Shown here: in pieces, positions 33,547 to 44,110 of the stretch
Layout of the letters: every line of letters begins with the position of its first letter
Numbering within the stretch: position 1 is the stretch's first letter
Assembly: GCA_013398295.1 (NCBI GenBank)
Contig: VZSF01006562.1
Location: 1-64,000 of the forward strand
Length of the DNA stretch: 64,000 nucleotides
Source: Chionis minor
Taxonomy: Eukaryota > Chordata > Aves > Charadriiformes > Chionididae
Direction of reading: 5' to 3'
Program-made: the position numbers and the translations under genes
Notes under the pieces: model-generated
Seen by the model: the letters and a program-made list of their open reading frames with translations, nothing else
The model's database searches: none
What the model was told of the DNA's origin: nothing

Positions 33547-33715
33547 AACAGAACAGAACAGAACAGAACAGAATAGAATAGAATAGAGCAGAGCAGAGCA
33601 GAGCAGAACAGAGCAGAGCAGAATAGAGCAGTGCAGAATAGAGCAAAATACAGCAGAACAGAATAGAGCAGAACAGAATAGGAATGGAATGGAATGGAAT
33701 GGAATGGAATGGACT
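33547..33715. repeat. Complex pentanucleotide microsatellite
   Basis: Runs of (GAACA)n, (GAATA)n and (GAGCA)n intermix, then switch to (GGAAT)n at about 33690-33713. It directly precedes the 3' end of the following minus-strand CR1. Such CR1 copies can have a pentamer tail, so this tract probably grew from that tail. Confidence 0.9.
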
Positions 33716-34615
33716 AGAATAATTTCAGTTGGAAGATACCTACAATGATCATCTAGTCCTACTGCCTGACCAATTCAGGACTCACCAAGTTAAAGCATGT
33801 TGTTAAGGGCATTGTCCAAACGCCTCTTAAACCCTGACAGGCTCAGGAAATTGACCATCTCTCTGCGATGCCTTTTCCAGCGTGTGACCACCCTCTCGGG
33901 TAAAGAAATGCTTCCTAATGTTGGGTCTAAACCTCCTCTGGCACAGCCTTGAACCATTCCCACAAGTCCTNCCTGACCAATTCAGGACTAACCAAGTTAA
34001 AGCATGTTGTTAAGGGCATTGTCCAAACGCCTCTTAAACCCTGACAGGCTCAGGAAATTGACCATCTCTCTGCGATGCCTTTTCCAGCGTGTGACCACCC
34101 TCTCGGGTAAAGAAATGCTTCCTAATGTTGGGTCTAAACCTCCTCTGGCACAGCCTTGAACCATTCCCACAAGTCCTGTCACTGGGACCTCCCTCTCCAC
34201 TTCCCCTCCTGAGGAAGCTGTAGAGAGCAATGAGGTCACCCCTCAGCCTCCTCTTCTCCAAACTAGACAAGCCTGAAGTCCTCAGCCACTCCTCATAGGA
34301 CATTCCTTTCTGCGCTTTCACCAGGTTTGTTGCCCTCCTCTGGAAGCATTCAAGGACCTTCACATCCTCCTTCAATTCTGGGGCCCAGAACTGCTCACGG
34401 TGCTCAAGGTGAGGCCGCACCAATGTGGAATACAGCGGGACAATCCCCTCTCTTGCCCGGCTGCGTACGCTGAGTTTGATGCACCCCAGGACGTGGTTTG
34501 CCCTCTGGCTGCCAGGGCACACTGCTCACTCGTACTGAGCCTGCTGTCGACCAGCACCCCCAGATCGCTCTCTGCAGGGCTGCTCTCCAGCCACTCCTCT
34601 CCCAATTTATTTATA
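33716..34615 (-). mobile_element. CR1 LINE 3' portion, containing a duplicated block at an N
   Basis: The minus-strand CR1 starts with the 3' phrase aatttcagttggaagatacc and extends through the 3' UTR into the reverse-transcriptase C-terminus, with frames at 34522-34034 and 34605-34372 encoding [20 protein letters not shown] and REGIVPLYSTLVRPHLEH. The frame breaks between these two. The block 33765-33970 is repeated at 33972-34177 around a single N. True element length is therefore about 207 bp less than drawn if the duplication is artefactual. Confidence 0.9.
33765..34177. repeat. 206-bp direct duplication flanking a single N
   Basis: Copy 1 (33765-33970) and copy 2 (33972-34177) are the same length and identical apart from one base that I can see (ggactcacc versus ggactaacc). 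They are separated only by the N at 33971. This is what unmerged contig ends look like. Confidence 0.9.
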
Positions 34616-34859
34616 CTTGTGCTCAGAAGTATAAAGAAGTGTAAGATCCACCCTGACCCTCCTCTTCTCCAGGCTGAACAGTCCCAGCTCTCTCAGCCTC
34701 TCCTCATATGACAGCTTCTTCCAGTAGGCAAGAACCCTCACTACTGCAGTGCTGTGGCTTACTTGACTGTGTTGGCCTCCCGTGGTTGCCTTTGGATCTT
34801 TCCCAAATGAAACCAGGCCATTAGTAGTAGGTATTTTCTTCCCAGTATTCTATACCATA
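34616..34859 (-). mobile_element. Short CR1 fragment and flanking unclassified sequence
   Basis: About 34645-34725 reads as a minus-strand CR1 3' UTR piece (cctcttctccaggctgaaca, ctctcagcctctcctcatat). The rest, to 34859, is unclassified. Confidence 0.55.
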
Positions 34860-35985
34860 ACCAAATCACCCTTCAGTCTTCCTCTTTTAGATAGTTTAGC
34901 TCATTACTTTCTTTAAGAAGACTTCTTACAGACTTAATCCACAGCCCCCCCATTTCTTTTCTGAGCTGTCTCCAGCTTTCCAGCTTGCCTGTAAATGTCA
35001 CGCCATGCCCAGGATTGCCCTCTGAGGCATCAAACACTGATCACTCACTCCTACTTCCCACACTCCTATTTAGGCCAGCAGGAATCTTGTTAGCTGCCTT
35101 TGCTGGAGATTTGGCCATCTTGGGGGTGTGCCTCTCTTTATCCGTTCAAGGAGTCCATTGGCCTTTTTTGACAGAATAACACAATGAGAACTCACGCAAT
35201 CTTGTATATCCTCTATAACTTACAAAGTTTTATCAGGGGTCCTTCTGTAAGGATGGCTTTTATTCCTACATGTTCCTACCTGAATGCATTTCTCCTGCCT
35301 GTAAGAAAATGTATTTTGTTTTAATATACCCAACTTACCAAATTATCCAGACCCCTTTGAGTAGCCTGTTCCTCTTGCTGTTTATCACGCTATTCATGTT
35401 TGTGTCATCTGTGGGGTTTTACCTGCAGTGGTTTTGCATTTACCTTCGAATCATGGATGGAAAACTTGATCAGTTTTCGTTCAACTATTGAACTCTGCAG
35501 AAACCAACCAAAACAACCAAAGAGCATTCCCAACTGACAATTATTTCTTCTGACCATTAAAAGTTCCCAATTCACTTAATGTATGCTTTATTGACTTTGC
35601 ATAGTACGTCTTCTCAATCAATATAGCATACTGTAATTTTCTTTATATCAATAGGTCATGCCTCACAAAAATTGTGTATCATAATGCTATGAATTTACTT
35701 TATCAAACACAACTTTATTATCAAATAGAATGCTGAGTGTTGCATTCCAAAAAAGGCACATTCCTGTTCTATAATTCTCTATTAGCCAGCTTCTGTATCA
35801 GATTTTCAGTTATTTTTCACTGGATAGTTGTCAGCTACCTGGCCTGTAGATCCATTGGTCTTCGGGCTTCTCCACTATGAATACAGGAACCGTGTTGGTA
35901 CCTTAACACTCGTCTGCTATTCCAACTGTAATCAAAGGGTAATTAAAGCCAAATCTCAGTGGGCCGGAGTTGAGCAGCTTTTATT
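34860..35985 (-). mobile_element. Ancient CR1/L3-like LINE remnant
   Basis: Heavily decayed, but the order of complements of reverse-transcriptase phrases is kept: ttttctgagctgtctccagc, gaatcttgttagctgccttt, caaattatccagaccccttt, gtttgtgtcatctgt (complement of the ADDT region), then the ctacctggcctgtagatcc area. No open frame remains. This is the older amniote CR1-like layer rather than the younger bird copies. Confidence 0.55.
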
Positions 35986-37517
35986 ATGTTTTTGCGTAAT
36001 GGTTCTAAGAGATGGAATCTCTTAGAAGAAAATGATGGCTTGAACAGGGTGAGTTGGAAGGAATACATAAGGAATAAACTGTGTAGGAAGCAGGAAAAGT
36101 ACAAAAGAGTAGCATGGAGGTGGTGTTGCTGCGAGAGGAATGAGTGAAAGACGTTTATCAGGTGACTGGGTAGTAGAAAGGGAATGTTAGCAGGGAAGGA
36201 GAGTAATGGTAAAATGCTAGTGGGTGAGAAGAAGATGGAAAAAGCTGGAGAAGAGTGTGGGAAGGAAAGGATCTGAGGTGAAAGAAAAGCTAGGATCCTA
36301 GAAAGTGTGGTGCTGAAACTGTGCATTTTTAAAAGTTATGGAGCCACTGAGAATGGAAATTGAGCAATAGGATCAGGTTAAGAGCTGGAAGGGATTACCG
36401 ACAGCATAATCTTGGGGACTGGAAAGAGGTAGAAAGGTAAGAAGAGCTTCTAACCCCTAATTCTCTCCTTGCTACCTCTTCCCAGGATTAAAATGTGCAC
36501 CTAGAAGGACACTGGGGGATAAGGAGAGCTGTGTTGCTGGGGAAGGGTTAAAGTGGTAATAGGAAATGAGAGAAGGAAGGTCTTCTAGAGGGATAACCAG
36601 GCACCTAAAAGATCATGAAAGACATTCTCTTGGGATCTGAAGGCAATACAAGGGAGAAGGTGCTCCTGGACTGGTGGTGGTTAGTCTTGGAAATGGTTCC
36701 TTGGGACTGAAGGGTTCCAGAAAAGAGGAGCAGGGAAGAAGTGGTAGTAGAAGCTTGTGCAGACAGGGGCTGGCTCTATGAGGAGGGCACAGTCAGTCAG
36801 AAGGAGGATGAGGAGTGAGAGCAAGGCAATGGTGCAAGACTGCTGGGAGTTATCACTAGGGGAATTTGCCAGAGTTATTTGTATGGATAAATTTATGCAA
36901 CCTCTGATTATAGCTCCTCTGTCAGCCTTTCCCAGTGACACCCAGGCTGACCACTGCTACTGCCTTCTCAGCTGAATCTTAAATGTGGCTGTTCGTGGCA
37001 GTGAGCTCATCTTTCCACTTGCACCTAAGCCACTTGAGGTGGCAGAGGGGCGAATTGGGCTTCAGCAGGGCTGTCAGTGTTTGTAGAATGCCATTTTCAT
37101 GAGTGACAGGAGCTAGAGGGGGACACTTGTGCAAACAAACACTGAGACTCCATCTGCTAACAACCCTCAGTGCAGAAGAGCCAGTCTGTGACCTGGTCCT
37201 GAACACAGGGAAACAGGAAGAAACGCATGGCGATGGGCAGGTTACAATGTGTAACCTGTGGCTTTCTCCAACACCCCACCTCCACTGCTCCCACCACCTT
37301 CTCAATGCCATCATCAGTCCCCAGCTACCATCCTCAGACACACACCGGGGTCTCTTCAGCATCTCCACCCCACCCACCTGAAACTATACTTCAAGGGTGC
37401 TGGTGGAAGCCCAGGCAGCATCCAGGGGTGGCCCCTGCCTTGCACAGGTTGTCCTCAGGTGGTTGCAGGCTCTGTCATGCCCCTTGTCTCCCACAGCAAG
37501 CGGGCCCCCACAGGCAT
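35986..37517. other. Intergenic stretch downstream of the SBK2-like gene
   Basis: Purine-rich plus strand from about 36030 to 36800, otherwise unremarkable. No gene or repeat recognised. Frames at 36326-35943 and 37377-36979 on the minus strand lack similarity. Confidence 0.45.
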
Positions 37518-37919
37518 TTTATTTTAAGGGAAAAAGAGCCACATACAGAAACACAAAAGTACATATTTTGCTCTATTTTGAGACAAGGCAGGTGCTGCAG
37601 TCCTTATAAAACACCCTGGAGTCCCTCTGGCCAGGAAGCGAGTGGGTGCTTCGCACAAGGACAGTCGTTTCCATGGGAAAGGAGATGTTTTCAAGCCCCA
37701 GGAAAGTTTGCAGTGCTGGCACTGGGCAGCGCTGAGCCCTGGAGTGAGGACCATCAGCTGTGGAAGGAGCCTGGCTCCCTGGCGGCAGGGACAGTGCTGC
37801 GGAGAAGTTGCGCTCTGGGTCACCATGGCCTCTCACGCCCGGGCCACCGTGGTGCCCCGGACCCCCAAAGCCCCTCGCAGGGTGAGACCCACCGTCCCTC
37901 CCCACCACGGGGCGTGGGC
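37518..37919 (-). other. Probable 3' UTR of the SBK2-like gene
   Basis: Downstream of the stop on the minus strand, the first canonical AATAAA is at 37523-37518, giving a 3' UTR of about 400 nt. No splice acceptor or further coding similarity is evident. Long plus-strand reading frames here are GC-driven antisense shadows. Confidence 0.5.
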
Positions 37920-39872
37920 TCAGGGCTTCACTGCAGCCTCCTCCCTGTCCTCCAGCCGCCAGGGGCAATCGACGTAGCGCAGCGCCCCGCTGACAGGGCC
38001 GCGCTTGGCAGGATCTAGGGCCAGCAGGCTCCGCAGCATCAGGGCGGCCTCGGCCGTCAGGCGCTTCCAGTGGCGGGGCAGGTTCTCCTCCAGGCCCGTC
38101 TCCTGCCACAGCATGAAGTCCTCAAAGAAAGGGTCGTCCGGCAGGCTCTGCTCCCAGGGGAAGTAGCCAGTCAGCAGGCAGAAAAGCAGCACGCCGAAGG
38201 CCCAGGCGTCCAGGCTGGTGTCGATGGGCACCCCCTGGCTGTCGGCGGTGTTGCTCAGCTCCGGGGCGGTGTAGGGGATTACCCCGGCCACCAGCTTGAG
38301 CTTGGTCCCCTTGGGCCGCGTGAGCCCGAAGTCAGTCAGCTTGATGCGCCGGCACTCGGGGTCGAAAAGCAGCACGTTCTCGGGCTTGACGTCACGGTAC
38401 ACGAGCCCCCGGCTGTGGATGAACTCCAGCGCGCTCACGAGCTGCGTGGCACACTGCTTAGCGGCTGGCTCGGGGATGCCGTCCTGCTCCGGGAGAGGGA
38501 CGGGCGGTCACGGCACACGCAGGGCTCCCGCCTGCCTGCCCTGCGCTGGGGAAGACCTTTGCGTTTCTGGTCTTGCAAGCCTGAAGCCCCTTCAGCGCTG
38601 TAGACCCCAGAGAGAGCCACAGCCCATTGCCTTTATCCCCCTCCCTCCCTCCCTCCGACCCAGCCAGCCTGCGCAAGGGCCAAACGCTACAGTCCCTGTC
38701 CCCATGGCCTCGTCCCCATGGCACTCACCCGGGGTTTGATGATAGAGATGAGGTCTTTGTGCAGTGCTGGTTCGTAGAGGAAGCCATAGTACTGGCTGGA
38801 CTCAATGGCAATTCCAAACATGCCGATGATGGCAGGGTGGGTGGCGAGGGAGAGGGCCACGCAATACTCGTACAGGAAGGTGTGCAGCTTGGTACTGGCC
38901 TTGGGGAGCAGCTTGAGAGCCATAGGAGTCCCTAGGGGTGGGAGAGTGGGTCAGACTGCCCTGAGAGTCACTGACACTGAGGACAGACAGAGAGGGCACT
39001 GAGCAGACATGGGTCTGGACGCTCACAGCCACAGGGACGTCTGGCCCACAGCTTAATGTGGATGTATCCTGTGGACGCCAGATCTGGGAGCAGGCACTGG
39101 TGCCGGTGTGAGTTTTGGGCCAGTCAGTGCAGGCACAGGAGCACTGGGCAGAGCAAGGGAAATTCAGGTTAGGTGGCCCCATGGGTCTGAGCTGGGACTG
39201 CTGGGGAAAAGTAGGACCCTGTGGGCACCCACAGGCCTTAATGGCCTTGGCTAACTCCACCTAGGACCTCCACTCACACCCTCTGCCTGTGGGCCTTAGG
39301 GCACCATTTAAGCTCAGGCTTGGGGCTTCACTCCCTGCCTGAGCTTTGTGGTGGGAGTGCTGGTTTCCAGCTATATCGTATCCATGCTTGGGCCCGGTCG
39401 TGAACCCTATTGATCCCGACTTGTGGACTGACTTCCTAGCTTGACCTTGGACCTGCTCCATCACTATAACCACGCCTGATGTTCTGGTCTGCCCCCTGGC
39501 ATCAGCTGCTCCATGGCTGGGTGCAATGGGGTGGTGTTCCTGGCTGGGGAGGTCCCTGTCCTGCTGGTCTCCCTGGAGACCACCCACCGTGCCTGGTGCT
39601 TGGCCCCAAGGAGCCACCAGCCCACCCAGTGCCCTGGCGAGTGGAGAGGAGGCAAGGCACAGTAGCTCACAGGGCACAGCCGGTTCCTTACCTCGCTGCC
39701 GGTGGGTCACCAGCATCACGTGGCCATACTTGCCCCTGCCCAGCTCCCGGATAACCTCATAGTGCTCGGCCACCTCGGTGCGCACCAGGCTCTGAGCTGT
39801 GATCTCCAGGAGCTCATCTAGCACGGTTGGTGCCACTGTCCCTGCCGCTGTTGCAGCTGAGCTCTCGGCCAT
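37920..39872 (-). CDS. SBK2: SBK-family serine/threonine kinase, SBK2-like (three coding exons)
   Basis: Exons in transcription order are 39872-39692 (181 nt), 38931-38729 (203 nt) and 38483-37920 (564 nt, stop TGA at 37922-37920), with GT-AG borders, giving 315 residues. Kinase landmarks are the glycine loop ELGRGKYGHV (43-52), ALK lysine K67, catalytic loop YRDVKPEN (157-164), DFG (179-181), PYTAPEL (198-204) and the LDAWAFGVLLFCLLTGYFPW region of subdomain IX. The N-terminal run TAQSLVRTEV and the phrases MLVTHRQRG and ALHKDLISIIKP resemble human SBK2 (348 residues) more than SBK1, and the YRD in place of HRD is also an SBK2 trait. SBK kinases are small, poorly characterised kinases. SBK2 has been reported as heart-enriched in mammals, and nothing here tests that. 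The reading frame is open upstream to 39956, but ctgcag at 39887-39882 looks like an acceptor of a 5' UTR exon, so I use the ATG at 39872. Orthology (SBK2 versus SBK3 or a bird-specific paralogue) is unproven, so the symbol means SBK2-like. Confidence 0.85.
38932..39691 (-). other. Intron 1 of the SBK2-like gene
   Basis: Bounded by gtaagg at 39691-39686 and an ag acceptor at 38933-38932. Most of its interior matches copy B of the interspersed repeat also seen at 22130-22404. Intron 2 (38728-38484) is short and GC-rich with a CCCT-type run near 38640-38657. Confidence 0.8.
39270..39600 (+). repeat. Unclassified interspersed repeat, copy B
   Basis: Shares catttaagctcaggc, cctgagctttg and gacttcctagcttgacct with the segment at 22130-22404 in the same order and orientation. 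It lies antisense within intron 1 of the SBK2-like gene. Possibly an old LTR, but the family is not named. Confidence 0.4.
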
Positions 39873-39881
39873 CGCTGAGCG

Positions 39882-40786
39882 CTGCAGGAACACCACAGCC
39901 CGAGTCAGGAACATCACAACACGCACGGAGAAAACCAGACTGGAGACGCCATGCAAACCATGCTGTGGCAGGGGATATTTCTGCCACTTGGAGCCTGAGC
40001 ACTCTCACAGCTGCGCTGGAATTTAGCTTGTGATTTTATACAGTAGATCTGTGGGCAAAGCCCCTCATCATATAAAAGATCCTCGTATTGAAGGGAACCT
40101 CCTTCAGCCCTCTTATCCTGTCTGGCCTGCAGACAGATGCTTGACTGTCTCTAACCGTAGTCCCTGGGGCCTCTCCTTTCAAAGACCTGGATCACCTTTC
40201 TGTGTTAGCAGTACCAAAGCTTGGCCTTCCAAGCCTCCTTTTATTCTAGTCTTCAAGGTGTCAGGCAACAAGAAAAACATCAACAGTCACAGATTATCAA
40301 GCGTGACCCAGTTCTCTTGCTCTCCTTAGCCTCCTGCAGCAAGACACTGCCTTTCTACTCAGAAAGCCACCCCTACTGCTCATTGAAGAAAATCCTTGAA
40401 GGAGCAGCAGGGACAGACTTGTCCCTCAGACAGAAGCGCAGCTAGCCCCTGACAAAAAAGGGATTACCAGTCAGAGGCTCTGAGCTTGCTCTGAGCAAGC
40501 CAAAGGGAGCTCAGTACCTCACACCCCTGCTGACATTTCTAACCCAAAGTCACTCATCTGTGCAGCCAAGAAATTTAGGCAGGAAGGAAGCTTGGGCATC
40601 AACGGTATTTTGAGCTACAGCCAGCTGCTTCAGACCCATTTCAGAGAACTACTTTTTCAATCCCCCCAGCCAGCTACAAGACATCATTTAAAGGCACCTG
40701 CGGCAGCACCCTCCCCCTGGCTACGCCCCTGTGCTCTGAACACAGGCACCCCAGGCTTGGGAGCCCCTCCTGGCTTTGGAGCAAGC
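39882..40786. other. Upstream region of the SBK2-like gene
   Basis: Should hold the 5' UTR exon and promoter of the kinase gene if the acceptor at 39883-39882 is used. I see no CpG island and no clear TATA element. No other gene or repeat recognised. Confidence 0.4.
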
Positions 40787-41575
40787 TCACAGAATGACTC
40801 ACAGGATGGTCGAGGTCAGAAGGTACCTCCGGAGATCAGCTAGTGCAACCTCCTGCTCAGAAGAAGGTTAACTAGAGCACGTTGCTCAGGACTGTGGCCA
40901 GTCCGGCTTTGAATATCTCCAAGGATGGAGATTCCACAACTGCTCTGAGTAATTTGTTTCAGTGTTCAGTCACCTTTATGATAAAAATTTTTTTTCTTAT
41001 GCTTGAATAGAAATTCCGTGCTTCAGGTCCACCGCCTCTTGTCCTGTCACTCAGTATCACTAAGATGACTCTGGCTTTGTCTTTTTTACAGGTATTTATA
41101 CACATCGATAAGATGATCCCCTCGAGTCCCAGCTCTCTTAGCCTCTCCTCATATGAGATATACTTCAATATCTTAATCATCTTCACGGTCTGGATTCATT
41201 CCAGTATGTCCACATTCCTCTTCTGCTGAGGAGCCCAGAACTGGACCCAGTACTCTAGATGTGGCCTCACTAGTGCTGAGTAGAGAGGAAGGATCACCTC
41301 CCTCAAACTGCTGGTAACACTTTGCCTAATGCAGCNGATGATCCCCTCGAGTCCCAGCTCTCTTAGCCTCTCCTCATATGAGATATACTTCAATATCTTA
41401 ATCATCTTCACGGTCTGGATTCATTCCAGTATGTCCACATTCCTCTTCTGCTGAGGAGCCCAGAACTGGACCCAGTACTCTAGATGTGGCCTCACTAGTG
41501 CTGAGTAGAGAGGAAGGATCACCTCCCTCAAACTGCTGGTAACACTTTGCCTAATGCAGCCCAGGACACAACCCA
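40787..41575 (-). mobile_element. CR1 LINE 3' portion, containing a duplicated block at an N
   Basis: Minus-strand CR1: acagaatgactcacaggatg is the 3' end, then the standard ctcctgctcagaagaaggtt, ttgaatatctccaaggatgg and agctctcttagcctctcctc, reaching the reverse-transcriptase end (complement of [20 protein letters not shown]). The block 41112-41335 recurs at 41337-41560 around an N. The true element is probably shorter by 225 bp. Confidence 0.9.
41112..41560. repeat. 224-bp direct duplication flanking a single N
   Basis: Copy 1 (41112-41335) and copy 2 (41337-41560) read identically, separated by the single N at 41336. An identical decayed-CR1 duplicate at a gap is best explained by an assembly join. 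Confidence 0.92.
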
Positions 41576-43649
41576 AGAGCCTGAAGGTCACAGCATTCTT
41601 GGATGTGTCTTAGTGTGCAGCAAGACAGAGCTCCTGTGTAAAACCAGTGGCCCACCTCTGCACCTACGAACTCATGATCTCTTCTAAGAAACATTCTGAC
41701 TCATATGATTCTTTTTGGGGGAGGGAATAGGACCTCACGTTGCTAAAAAGGAAGACGACATCCTGGGAATATGAGCGGGAGCAGAAAAAATGGAGCCTTT
41801 TCCCTTAGTTTTTGCATTGACCTGTCTGTGACCAGAGCTTACTACAGTTCCTTCAACTTCCAGCCCCCACTGCTGTTAAATCTGGTCATTCTTAAGAATC
41901 CGGTAATTTAGCATCAGAATTTATTTAAAGCTTGGAAAACTACAAAAAGGCTAGATTTGTACAGGAGACTGGGAGAGTCCCCTTCTTTTCCCTTCCCTTC
42001 TCTCCTAGACTGCATTGTTAAATCTGATCCAATACAGAAGTATCAGGTAATTGGCCCTACTTTTCTGCAAAGGCTTTGGCTTGGTGTGACAACCCACAGC
42101 AGTCAAAGTTAGTACGGTCCGTAGGGAGTTCACCAATGAACAAATGCGTGCATGGGAGGGGATGAATGGAAGGCTGGGGAGAAACTCACAGGGAAAGACG
42201 GCCTGGAAAGTATTTTAGAGATTTTGCTTTGATGTCCTCTTGTTTGCTGCCCAGCCGGCACAGCTTATGAAATCCCACACAGCAAGGGCATCACAGAACC
42301 CACAAACAGACCCACTCTGCCACTGACATTTCCAAATCGGTGTTGCTACATTTAGGTGTTAAAACAAACAGCTGAAAAAGCCTTTTAAAGAGTCCTAGCT
42401 AGGAATATAGACAAAATACTTAAAATGTAATTGACCTGTGAAAGACATAGACCTCCCCTTGATATTAGATAGGCTACAGCCACACTAAATAGGGAGTGGA
42501 GTAACAGGAGGGATGTATGCTTGTCTTGTGCAGAAGACATTAGATTTATATTTGTGAAAAAAAAATACCAGAAGATCTCTTCTGTATGACAGTGTTTCTC
42601 CTATATCAAATTCATGGTCATATACAAGTTCTTGTCAGCAAATTGTTCATGATCTTCTCAGATAACTTAATTTCTCAAGGCTGAGTTAGATAAAATTTCT
42701 TCCCTTGTAGGCTGGCCACCTGTCAGTGCTATCTAACCCAAAGGTTAGAATCTTCTCGCTGCATCCACTTAATGTATTATTCAATAATTATATTATTTTC
42801 AAATATCTATTCATTAATCTATTTTTATTGGTATTGAAACATTCATTATGTAATTCATCTATTCTACTTTTTGTATGTTTCATAACTTCTCTCTTATTTA
42901 CTGTGTGAAAACAGAATAGATCAGTCAGAGGATATAGGTAGTCTTGAGGGACAGTGGCAATCCTGTGGGTCTGGTCAGGGATCTCTGTGCAGGAAGCCCC
43001 AGTTGCAGTCACTCCAGAACAGTCTGCAAGCTTTGGCTCTTGCTGCCCTTGAGGAAACTGATCACAGGACACAGTCCATACTTCAGCAAATAGCCAAAGT
43101 TGTCAGGTCTTTCTCTGAGATATTACTGCCATTAGCTAGGAAGGTAAGTGAGAGCCAAATTTGGGTCACCACTGAGGAGAGTGTGTCTAGGTGCTCTGCA
43201 CCTACCTCTATTGCCTTCTAGAGTGTCATTTGGCCTCTTCAGACTGACAAGCACTGGCCACAAGGCCACCAGGGCCCTGACCAGGATGGACTCACCATTT
43301 AGCTGTGCTGTATTGAAGACAGCAGGCAGCATCCTTTTCAAAACTGTTCTTTCCTCCACTGTCCTTCCTGTGCTTCATCCCTGCTAGAGGTCCTGTTTCC
43401 AGACTGCCGACATGTGAGAAACGATAATTCCCCAGAAGACTCTCTAACTACAGCAGCAAGAAATTCACATCCTTTCCACCAGCAGAAGATGCTTCCCAAC
43501 TTCCTGAGGAGCTGAGGAGGAGCTAGCCTATGGAGATACATTATTCTGGTTCTTCAACCAGAATACTTAATATATTTGGTCGAGAAAAGCACTTCATACA
43601 TGTCAAAAGCCAAAGACAGTGTAATTTCTGTATAACAGAGACAGTGCTA
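41576..43649. other. Intergenic stretch, nothing recognised
   Basis: AT-rich to mixed sequence. No gene or classified repeat seen. A few overlapping frames near 43003-43541 on both strands lack similarity. Confidence 0.5.
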
Positions 43650-44110
43650 TGATCACAGAATCACAGAGGTGTTTAGGCTGGAAGGGACCTCTTGAAATCA
43701 TCTAATTCAATTTCCCTGCTCAAGCACTGGCAGCTGAAGCAGGTTATCTAGGAAGGTGTCCAGTCAAGTTCTTAAAATCTCCACAGATGGAGACCTCTCT
43801 GGGCAACCTATCATGCTGCTGTTTGACCATCCCCACAGTGAAGGGGAAAAAAAAAAAAAAGATATTTTCTTGTGTTTAGATGGAATTTCTTGTGTTTTAA
43901 TTTGTACACATTGCCTCCTGTCCTGTCAATGAGCACTTCATTCTGGCTCTCTTTTCTTCATTCCCTCTCATCAGGCACTTATATACACCAATATATACAA
44001 AATCCCATCTGAGCCTTCTCTTTTCCAAGATAGAGACTTTCAGCTGTCTCAGCCTGTCCTCATATCAAAGATGCTCCATTAAATCCATTAAAAATGGCCT
44101 TGAGCATATG
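43650..44110 (-). mobile_element. Diverged CR1 LINE 3' fragment
   Basis: Starts with atcacagaatcacagaggtg, followed by aggctggaagggacctcttg and atctccacagatggagacct, all complements of the CR1 3' UTR. An A-run at about 43845-43860 interrupts it. No coding remains. Confidence 0.8.

Noticed and set aside
33547..33715. Possible CRISPR-like or satellite array
   Set aside because: The units are pentamers with no spacers. It is a microsatellite, and CRISPR arrays do not occur in bird nuclear DNA.
37227..38018. 263-codon plus-strand frame
   Set aside because: Antisense to the 3' UTR and last exon of the SBK2-like gene. Composition-driven, no domain.
38070..38603. 177-codon plus-strand frame
   Set aside because: Exact antisense shadow of the kinase exon 3, whose minus-strand frame has all kinase motifs.
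39873..39956. 28-residue hydrophobic in-frame extension of the kinase N-terminus
   Set aside because: A polypyrimidine run and ctgcag acceptor sit between it and the ATG at 39872, so it is most likely intronic. SBK proteins lack a signal peptide.
41196..41411. Minus-strand frame spanning the N at 41336
   Set aside because: It runs across the probable false duplication and fuses two copies of the same CR1 segment. Artefact.
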